9,394 nucleotides of DNA from JBDKVA01 sp039679375 (GTDB lineage Bacteria > Bacillota > Clostridia > Acetivibrionales > DTU013): contig JBDKVA010000178.1 in the NCBI GenBank assembly GCA_039679375.1, positions 1 to 9,394 on the forward strand. Reading direction: 5' to 3'. Positions within the stretch are counted from its first letter, which is position 1; every line of letters begins with the position of its first letter. The notes beneath the pieces are model-generated. The model was not told the DNA's origin, searched no databases, and worked only from the letters and a program-made list of their open reading frames with translations. Below are positions 1-6,200 of this stretch, in pieces. The position numbers and the translations under genes were made by a program.

Positions 1-19
1 TATGTTTCATTAATGTAAC

Positions 20-46
20 ATTTCGCAAAATAAGATTTTGCGAAAT
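20..46. repeat. Perfect 12-bp inverted repeat upstream of the SLH protein gene
   Basis: ATTTCGCAAAAT (20-31) and ATTTTGCGAAAT (35-46) are exact reverse complements around a 3-bp centre (AAG). The repeat lies about 50 bp upstream of a TATAAT box, and no T-run follows the stem on either strand, so an intrinsic terminator is unlikely. The symmetry and position would suit an operator for a dimeric regulator or a short structured element at the end of an upstream gene. Which regulator would bind is unknown. The palindrome is certain; its role is inference. Confidence 0.65.
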
Positions 47-95
47 ATATTGGGACAGATTTACGGCCTGTGCGGAAATTTGTGCCCGTGCTTAG

Positions 96-101
96 TATAA
101 T
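96..101 (+). promoter_or_regulatory. Likely -10 box for the SLH protein gene
   Basis: A consensus TATAAT occurs at 96-101, which would place the transcript start near 108 and give a leader of about 30 nt before the ATG at 139. The -35 region around 73-78 (CGGAAA) is poor, so the promoter is either activator-dependent or weaker than the -10 box suggests. The inverted repeat at 20-46 lies just upstream and could be its control site. Confidence 0.5.
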
Positions 102-138
102 TTGTCAATGACAGTCGGTATTACAGGGAGGCAAAACC

Positions 139-1689
139 ATGAAACAGCATAAGAAAATAATCTCATTCCTGATCTCACTCATTTTGGTATTTTCCATATG
201 TATCCTGCCCGTCAGCGCCGGGTATGCGGTTCAGCATGGCAATGCAGCAAAGGCGCTTTGGGAGGACGGTCTTTTTCTGGGAAGCGGCAGTTCCTTTGAT
301 TTGGATCAACCGCTTACCCGGCCGGCGGGAGCTGCCATGATCGTCCGTCTGCTGGGCAGGGAGGCGGAAGCCAGATCGAAGAGCTACACCATCCCGTTTA
401 CCGATGTGCCTGAATGGGCAGTCCCCTATGTCGGCTATTGCTATGAAAACAACATTGTAAACGGCACTGGCGCCACTACATTCGGAAGCAGCGATAACAT
501 GAGTGCGACGCAATACCTCACACTGGTGCTCCGCGCTCTGGGATATAACGACAAGGCAGGGGATTTCTCATGGGATAAAGCTCCAGCAAAAGCGCTGGAG
601 GTGGGGCTTATCGATAATGCAAGCTACACGCAGTATGTAACAACTGTTAAGTTCCTGCGTGATGACGTCGTATTTATATCATATAACGCCCTGTCCCAAT
701 ACCTCAAGGGTACAAGCACTACCTTAAAATCAAGCATCACAGTTCCCGGCAGGCCAAAGGGCGAAATGCCGGCTTATACCTCGGCAGATGCTAGCGCCGC
801 CGATTCATCAGCCTCTTCCGCTTCAGATGCAAATACTGCCGCATCAACTTCCCCTGCCGCATTAACAAACGCCGGCACCTCACCGGCTGAGGACAGCCGT
901 ACATATCTCAATCTGGTGATCGACGGAAAGACGGTCGAGGTCACCCATAAACCGTTCTCTTGCAGCCTCGGCGGCTTTACGGTGTTTATTCCCATCACAG
1001 AATTTCTCGATTATTTGGATGTGCCATATCAGTTTGCCAACGGTGGAAAAACCATTACCTATACCCTGAACAGCTATACGGTAAGCTCTACCGCAGGCGT
1101 GGACAAGGTGACGTATACCGGCGGCTATGCATGGAAAGACGGCATCGCACCGTTTATTGAAAACGGCTGCTTCTATGTTCCGGGCAACCATGTCGACAAG
1201 GACATATTTGACTGCAGCTGGATCGTCAAGAGCGGCGGCAACCTCACCTTTGCCTTTGGAGTAAAGGATGTCAACCAAAGCAATAGCCCCGGGAGCGCCG
1301 AAACACCCGCCAAAATCGTCGACGCCGCGGCTCTTGGGCTATCGATAGGCCGTGACGGAAGCAATGTAACAAGTATATACAAATATGCCGGCGGCAAGCC
1401 CTATGCGGTATCCTACTACTTCACGCTGTCAACAGGATCGTATTCCGGCAGCTATGCCATGTCATTCCCGTCGGATGACGGGACGGATACGCAGACCTTT
1501 ACGGTGGAGAGCAATTCAGTTTACCAGATAACTTATACCTATGCGCTGAACTACACTGCATCGGCAAATTATAAGTATACATTGACTTTCGGCCTCTCAG
1601 GCTCCAATGGCACCGCAAATATTACAAGCACCGACACCCACCCGGGCAAGCTGCGCACAGGCTCCTTCAACATTGCAAAAGCAAGCTGA
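139..1689 (+). CDS. Secreted SLH-domain protein with copper-amine-oxidase-N-like domain
   Basis: This 516-aa exported surface protein has no recognisable enzyme active site. Residues 1-27 form a signal peptide: K/H-rich start, hydrophobic core and a likely cut after PVSA. Residues 33-190 resemble three degenerate SLH modules, which bind pyruvylated secondary cell-wall polymer. The clearest is FTDVPEWAVPYVGYCYENNI (87-106); LTRPAGA (59-65) stands in for the usual TRAE motif, so anchoring strength is uncertain. An Ala/Ser/Thr-rich linker spans about 212-254. Residues 256-375 resemble the N-terminal beta domain of copper amine oxidases (IDGKTVEV, then FIPITEFLDYLDVPY), a common partner of SLH modules in Clostridia and Paenibacillus. 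Residues 390-516 are a Ser/Thr/Tyr-rich beta region I do not recognise. The ATG is well set by AGGGAGG at 125-131 with a 7-nt gap. By eye the gene is more GC-rich (roughly half) than the giant gene downstream. It ends 16 bp from the convergent cyclophilin gene. Confidence 0.93.
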   Translation: MKQHKKIISFLISLILVFSICILPVSAGYAVQHGNAAKALWEDGLFLGSGSSFDLDQPLTRPAGAAMIVRLLGREAEARSKSYTIPFTDVPEWAVPYVGYCYENNIVNGTGATTFGSSDNMSATQYLTLVLRALGYNDKAGDFSWDKAPAKALEVGLIDNASYTQYVTTVKFLRDDVVFISYNALSQYLKGTSTTLKSSITVPGRPKGEMPAYTSADASAADSSASSASDANTAASTSPAALTNAGTSPAEDSRTYLNLVIDGKTVEVTHKPFSCSLGGFTVFIPITEFLDYLDVPYQFANGGKTITYTLNSYTVSSTAGVDKVTYTGGYAWKDGIAPFIENGCFYVPGNHVDKDIFDCSWIVKSGGNLTFAFGVKDVNQSNSPGSAETPAKIVDAAALGLSIGRDGSNVTSIYKYAGGKPYAVSYYFTLSTGSYSGSYAMSFPSDDGTDTQTFTVESNSVYQITYTYALNYTASANYKYTLTFGLSGSNGTANITSTDTHPGKLRTGSFNIAKAS

Positions 1690-1705
1690 CCATGCTCACC
1701 CCTGA

Positions 1706-2302
1706 TTAATCGATCTTTTTTATTGATGTAATAACAGGCTGGTCTTCAGCTTTGACTGTACCGTTATTATCCTGTACCGGGGTATCTTTGCATATTTTAT
1801 CCACGATGTCCATACCATCCGTTACATGACCGAATACTGCATAATCTCCGTCAAGGCCTGTGCTGTCCTTATGAACGATAAAGAATTGAGAGCTTGCACT
1901 GTCGTTCGAACTGGGGGATCGTGCCATGGAAATAGCCCCTCTGGTATGCGAAAGCGGATTTTTAACACCATTGGATGAAAACTCTCCCTTAATCGTTTCA
2001 TCCGAACCTCCGGTGCCGTCTCCCTTCGGATCACCGCCTTGAATCATGAAACCGTCTATGATCCTGTGGAACGTAAGTCCGTCATAGAACTTATCACCCA
2101 CAAGGTTCAAAAAGTTTGTTACCGTGATCGGCGCACTATCGGCATCCAGCTCAACAGAAATAGTCCCATAATCCTCAACTTCAATTTCAACATGATGCAG
2201 GCCGGATAATTTTGAGGTATTGTCCGATTTTCCGCATCCTGCAAAAATAAAAACTGCCATACATGTAAGTATCAATAAATAAACCGGTTTCTTAATTTTC
2301 AT
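1706..2302 (-). CDS. Peptidyl-prolyl cis-trans isomerase, cyclophilin type, lipoprotein
   Basis: This 198-aa cyclophilin catalyses cis-trans isomerisation of Xaa-Pro bonds and probably acts on exported proteins outside the membrane. The N-terminus is a lipoprotein signal: KIKK, a hydrophobic stretch and the lipobox-like FAGC with lipidated Cys23. The cyclophilin fold covers about 36-198. Signature segments are FHRIIDGFMIQGGD (78-91), holding the equivalents of human CypA Arg55, Phe60 and Gln63 (here R80, F85, Q88), SSQFFI (137-142) with the Gln111 and Phe113 equivalents, and LDGDYAVFGHV (150-160). The cyclosporin-binding Trp121 position appears to be Gly149, as other residues are in many bacterial members, so weak drug binding is expected. 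The start is ATG at 2302, with AGGAGA 8 nt upstream; an in-frame TTG at 2323 would lie upstream of that site and is rejected. It is monocistronic and convergent with the SLH gene, with no clear terminator between them. Confidence 0.94.
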   Translation of the reverse strand: MKIKKPVYLLILTCMAVFIFAGCGKSDNTSKLSGLHHVEIEVEDYGTISVELDADSAPITVTNFLNLVGDKFYDGLTFHRIIDGFMIQGGDPKGDGTGGSDETIKGEFSSNGVKNPLSHTRGAISMARSPSSNDSASSQFFIVHKDSTGLDGDYAVFGHVTDGMDIVDKICKDTPVQDNNGTVKAEDQPVITSIKKID

Positions 2303-2330
2303 ACTGTTCTCTCCTGTTTCCAATATAGTA

Positions 2331-2336
2331 ATTTTA
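2331..2336 (-). promoter_or_regulatory. Tentative -10 box for the cyclophilin gene
   Basis: Read on the minus strand, TAAAAT at 2336-2331 would start transcription near 2324, about 20 nt before the ATG at 2302 and just upstream of the AGGAGA ribosome binding site. A TTATGA 17 nt upstream is only a half match to a -35 box. The region is AT-rich, so a chance match is quite possible. Confidence 0.3.
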
Positions 2337-2359
2337 CCCGATAATAAAATACTTCATAA

Positions 2360-2382
2360 ATGCATAGTCGTAATGTATGCAT
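2360..2382. repeat. 7-bp inverted repeat upstream of the cyclophilin gene
   Basis: ATGCATA (2360-2366) and TATGCAT (2376-2382) are exact inverted copies separated by 9 bp. They lie just upstream of the tentative cyclophilin promoter, so they could be a binding site for a dimeric regulator. The half-sites are short and AT-rich, and nothing else supports a function. Confidence 0.35.
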
Positions 2383-2426
2383 ATTCATAGATTATTCTCA
2401 GCTTATTGGAAATTATATCAAAGTGT

Positions 2427-2561
2427 TGCAGTGCAATCAAGATTGCTGTAAATACCGCTGCTGTGAAAGCCGCTGCTGCGGAAACCACTGCTGGCGAAAC
2501 CGCCGGTGTTAATACCGCCGCTGTCAGGAGCGTTGCTAGCAGAGCCGCTAATTACTGCCGT
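2427..2561. repeat. Degenerate 15-bp tandem repeat with overlapping pentapeptide readings
   Basis: Seven clear 15-bp units run from 2442 to 2546, with a weaker unit on each side. The consensus is GCTGCTGTGAAANCC; positions 4, 6, 14 and 15 of the unit are invariant. Because 15 is a multiple of three, every frame gives a five-residue repeat. One + frame is Ala-rich (AAVKA type) and open from a TTG at 2406 to a stop at 2606. A second + frame is Cys-rich (CCKYR, CCESR, CCGNH), open from an ATG at 2360 but stopped by TAA at 2510-2512 and TAG in unit seven. A minus frame gives Ser/Gly/Phe pentads (SSGFH type) ending at 2418. None has a convincing ribosome binding site, so I do not call a gene. This is the main content of the 2303-2690 gap. 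Confidence 0.75.
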
Positions 2562-2656
2562 AAATGCCAACCAATAAAAACTGGCTCAATAAAAAAAAAT
2601 ATATAAACGTATACAGAAATGTTGACAGAAATCATGTGGCAATTTCATTGAAGGTT

Positions 2657-2665
2657 TGATAAAAT
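2657..2665 (+). promoter_or_regulatory. Extended -10 promoter for the small coiled-coil gene
   Basis: TGATAAAAT (2657-2665) matches the extended -10 form TGnTATAAT at all but one of its fixed positions. Transcription would start near 2672 and give a leader of about 20 nt containing the GGGGAG at 2676-2681. Extended -10 promoters can work without a good -35 box, which fits the poor TGGCAA at 2637-2642. A TTGACA at 2622-2627 is too far upstream to pair with this -10 box. Confidence 0.5.
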
Positions 2666-2690
2666 ATTTGGCGTAGGGGAGCGTGTTGGG

Positions 2691-2954
2691 TTGGAAGATA
2701 AAATGTTTGACCTTACAGAAAAAATATATACCGAATTTTCTATAAAATTTGATTCCATAGAGAAAAAAGTTGATGAAAACAGCAACCATATATTAAGGCT
2801 TGAAAATGAACTGAAAGAAAACAGCAAATCTCTCTTTGACGGGTATAAGCAGACCTATGAGGGAGTCAAGGAAGTCAAAGAAGAAATCAGAAATCTTTCA
2901 TCAAAGCTTGAAAAACAGGAAGTAGAAATTAAAGTCATAAAAGGCGGCAAATAG
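2691..2954 (+). CDS. Small coiled-coil protein of unknown function
   Basis: This 87-aa acidic/basic protein has no signal peptide or membrane segment, so it is probably cytoplasmic. Most of it is predicted helix with heptad-like spacing of hydrophobics: IEKKVDENSNHILRLENEL in the first half and VKEVKEEIRNLSSKLEKQ in the second. Between them is LFDGYKQ; I recall similar short proteins in Clostridia with a segment like this, though none has a known role that I can name. The likely start is TTG at 2691, with GGGGAG at 2676-2681 and a 9-nt gap; the alternative is ATG at 2703 (83 aa), preceded by GGAAG at 5 nt. It stands alone with its own likely promoter. Its stop codon runs into a hairpin (2954-2975) that opens the structured region downstream. 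Confidence 0.75.
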   Translation: MEDKMFDLTEKIYTEFSIKFDSIEKKVDENSNHILRLENELKENSKSLFDGYKQTYEGVKEVKEEIRNLSSKLEKQEVEIKVIKGGK

Positions 2955-2975
2955 CCTGTCTTAGGTAAGATAGGC
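2954..2975 (+). other. 10-bp hairpin at the end of the coiled-coil gene
   Basis: GCCTGTCTTA (2954-2963) pairs with TAAGATAGGC (2966-2975). The single imperfection is G-U paired on the + strand but A-C mismatched on the minus strand, which points to a + strand RNA hairpin. It begins on the last base of the stop codon. No T-run follows (ATTGAAAAC), so it is not a standard intrinsic terminator; it may protect the 3' end of the message. Confidence 0.5.
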
Positions 2976-3002
2976 ATTGAAAACACAAAATTACACGAAA
3001 AA

Positions 3003-3180
3003 GTCACCAAGCAGGGTGGCTCTAAATGTATAAGTTATATTAGGGTACTACGACAGCAGGATCGCAAGGTACCAGAGCGAGGATACGTATAGATGATATG
3101 CCAACGATCCGCTGAGTTTAAATCTGTATACGTATATAGATTTAAGCTCAGCGCTCTGCTGTGCTGTTAATCTATGTTGA
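3003..3180 (+). ncRNA. Candidate structured RNA with a three-way junction
   Basis: This stretch has no credible gene but dense pairing. A hairpin joins 3003-3008 to 3015-3020 with one U-G pair. Three helices then abut: P1 (3053-3059 with 3156-3162), P2 (3060-3064 with 3105-3109) and P3 (3110-3130 with 3133-3153, 21 pairs counting to the tip). There is no unpaired base between P1 and P2 or P2 and P3, and two bases between P3 and P1. P3 has two imperfections, both G-U on the + strand, while the minus strand would have A-C mismatches. GGTAC (3044-3048) can pair with GTACC (3069-3073) inside the P2 loop as a pseudoknot. I recognise no known riboswitch or ribozyme consensus. The pairing is read directly; that it is a functional + strand RNA, either free-standing or a 3' extension of the coiled-coil message, is inference. 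A folded DNA element is the alternative. Confidence 0.45.
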
Positions 3181-3217
3181 AATAGCTCCATCCAATTCAT
3201 TAAGGATGAAGCTATTT
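3181..3217 (-). terminator. Likely terminator of the giant surface-protein gene
   Basis: A 13-bp stem (3181-3193 with 3204-3216) with a 10-nt loop lies 22 bp past the stop codon of the giant gene. The one imperfection is a U-G pair on the minus strand but C-A on the + strand, so it is best paired in the giant gene's transcript. The following minus-strand bases (TATTTCAAC) form only a weak U-tract. On the + strand the stem runs into TTTTT at 3215-3219 and a second T-run at 3226-3233, so it may also stop + strand transcripts. Confidence 0.6.
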
Positions 3218-3238
3218 TTACTGCTGTTTTTTTATCGT

Positions 3239-6200
3239 TCATACTGCCTTAAAGTTAAAAACCTTATAGATATATTCGGCTGCGGATGCTCTGTTTACCG
3301 TATCCCCTGCATTGAAATTACCTTCGGAATCCACGCGTATTATTCCGTTTGATACGGTAAACCCTACCGCTTCTTTTGCATAATTACTAATATCCTTGTC
3401 ATCCTTTATCTCTGACAAAGACCCTGCTTTTATTGTTATACCTTTGTATTTTAATGCCCTTACCAGTATTAGTGCCGCATCCTGGGTCGTTATCGTATTA
3501 TCCGGATCAAACCTGTTATCACCGACACCTTTTATTAAGCCTGACTTGTAGGCTGCATTAACATAAGGAGCATACCATATGGACGTATCAACATCCGAGA
3601 AAATTACACTTTTATCTGTGATGTCCAGTTGCAGCATTTCCACTAAAAGCTTAGAGAACTCAGCTCTGGTCAAAACCTTGCCGGGAGCAAATTTATTATT
3701 ACCTATGCCGTTAATGATACCCTTGGCCGCCATGCTTTCAATATATCCGGCGTAACCTTCAAATCCTGTTAGGTCGCTGAACATTACATTATTTACCTTT
3801 ACCATGTACTTGCTGAAATGTGTCGTTGTAAAGGTAACCCGCTTTGTATCAGGGTCGTATATCCCCTGCATATTCACAAGATTGCCTGTACCATCTATAT
3901 AAAATACCGTTATGTTGTCCGGATTCTCCCCGTCTTTCAATGTATAAGGTATGGATACGGTAACCGGCGCATCAGGATTGTTCCAGGGTTTCACATCTCC
4001 GTTGACAGTAATGCTGATATCCACCACAGGAGCTTTTCCAATAATTTTGGTTACTGATTCAGGTAATGTAGATCTGTCAGCTGCAGCAACATTTATACCA
4101 ATATTCTGCGCACCCTGTACATCCGTTTCTCTAAACATATTGGAAGGCAGTGTAATATTCGCAACTGCCGTATTGAGCGTTATATTCACCTCATTCGTTG
4201 TTCCGGTCAATGCCGAAGAAGGAAGCTGAGCGTTATATTCTCCCACACTGACATCATTGACATTGATTGTCAAATTCTTTATACCATTTTCTTCAGCAGC
4301 ACTGTCCAAAAGAGCTTTGTAATTATCTGCAGTTATTTCAACTTTTGCATTTGTATCGGAGCAGATCGGTGCAATCGTCATTACACCGTTATCCGGTTCG
4401 TTTCCTGAGTTCAAGTTTCCGGAAAGGCCTCCAACTGGGAATATGGGTATAAAAGGTACTCCACCCCCGATGGGAGCACCACCGCCAGTTGGCGTTCCGC
4501 TTCCCGTAGATGTTGAATCCGTTATTGTTATATTAAGCTCGGCATTATTCCCTTCACTAAAATAGAAAGTAAGTATGGCGTTACCTTTTGCCAATCCTGA
4601 CAAATAACCTTTCTTGATCACAACATTACTTCCCGAGACTGCGTAATCCGTCCCGCTGACTAAAGTACTGGTGCCATTTTTTATTGAGCTTAATGTATTC
4701 CCATTTAACACCATTGTAACTGATATATCAGCCTGGGCGGAAGTTTTTTTGTCAAAGCTGGCTGATGCAGGTGCGATTGTTGAGTTTAAAATTTGTTTTA
4801 CTACCTTGTATTCCACCTGCTTATAGCCGTCATAAGTCTGTTGTGATAGTGCATGTTTTATTTCAACTTTGATGATATAATCCCCTAGAGTTTCAGGTTT
4901 CCAATTGAAGATATAATTATTGGTATATTCCTGCATAACCTGCCATCCTGTGGAATCAGAATATACTGAAAACCGATATAGTATTGACCCTGATGAATCA
5001 GTAGGCTGACACATCCAGGAAATTGGAGTATTTGCCTGCTGAGGACTTTGCTTGTCAGATGCTAAACTTATCACATTTAATATATCAGGTATTGTTCTTG
5101 AATTTACGGTTAATACTATACCTGCTATATCACCGCCACTCATATCGATTAAATCAGGTTCATCGAAAGTTGCGCCTGTTTTTTTTCCGTTCCTCATCAT
5201 GACATATCCTGATATTTTAGCTTCTGTAATATTTTTTGAAACATATATTACAAAATCTGTTGAATTGCTACCTTCTGAAATAGTAACATTTGCTCCTGCA
5301 TAACCCGGTGTCGGAAATAACCATTGTATACCTGCGCCACCAGCCGGTGCAACCCCTGCAGACAGCTTTACAGTTCCCGATAGCATATTTGCATCCCTGC
5401 TGATATTAATATTTAAACCTGAAATATTTGTGTTTGTTACATCTATCGGTCCTGTACTTCCGGAAGCAGATGTCCAAATCCATTTACTGCTGCTCATCTT
5501 ACATTCAATTTTTGAATAAATGTCAGGCTTTATATCAAAAGAAAAATCTACTGTGTTTTCACCTTCAGGGATTGCCACTTCACCGACTGATATAGTTTCT
5601 CCGTAGAAAGTCAAGCTTCCTGTTGCTCCACCCTCCGGTGCTACTCCGTCAGTTAAAGTAATGGTGCCTGATATGGTATTATATATTGGTCTATATAAAG
5701 TAATAATAGTATGGCTTGTAATAGATCCGGCTTTAGCTATCACAAGGAATACCCCAGGTTGTGCATCCTTAGTTATTGTCACTAATCCGGTGTTTTGATC
5801 TATACTTACACCTTCTACACTTACACCTTCTACCGGACCAGCTAAAGACCACGTAACTTTCTGGTCCGTATACTCTATTCCAGAACTATCCATAACTTTT
5901 GCACTGAATGATTTTATACTTGTTCCACTGGATGGTATTACAGCATTTGGTCCATTGTGAAGTATATCAATTCTACATGGTACACTAGGAATATCAAATA
6001 CTAAAATAATTAACTCGCAAGTTTTCCCTGTATTAAAATAGAAGGTTAATCTTGTATATCCGGTTGGCAAACCATTGAGATAGCTCTTTTTAATTATTGT
6101 TGTATTTCCGGTAACTGTATAATCTACACCATTAACAAGAGTCTGATCACCATTTTTTATATTGCTTAAGGTATTTCCATTTAAAGTCATTGTTACAGTA

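Noticed and set aside
880..1278. 132-codon minus ORF within the SLH gene
   Set aside because: It is antisense to a gene with a clear signal peptide, domains and ribosome site, and it has no recognisable features of its own.
2418..2576. Minus-strand Ser/Gly/Phe repeat peptide
   Set aside because: It has no ATG and no ribosome binding site, and it is explained as another frame of the same 15-bp repeat.
2406..2606. 66-codon Ala-rich + ORF
   Set aside because: It is open mainly because of the 15-bp repeat period. It needs a TTG start with no ribosome binding site, and the other frames give equally regular peptides.
2637..2652. Sigma-54-like -24/-12 motif (TGGCAA, five bases, TTGAA)
   Set aside because: The essential GC of the -12 element is missing, and the extended -10 box just downstream explains transcription of the gene better.
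3003..3020. T-box-like GGGTGG motif
   Set aside because: The rest of the T-box sequence and a downstream regulated gene are absent; GGGTGGC is simply the 3' arm of a small hairpin.
3048..3242. 64-codon minus ORF whose ATG overlaps the giant gene's stop codon (ATGA)
   Set aside because: The overlap looks like translational coupling, but the frame runs through the terminator hairpin and the three-way junction, where base pairing explains the sequence better. The ribosome site is weak and its second half does not look protein-like.
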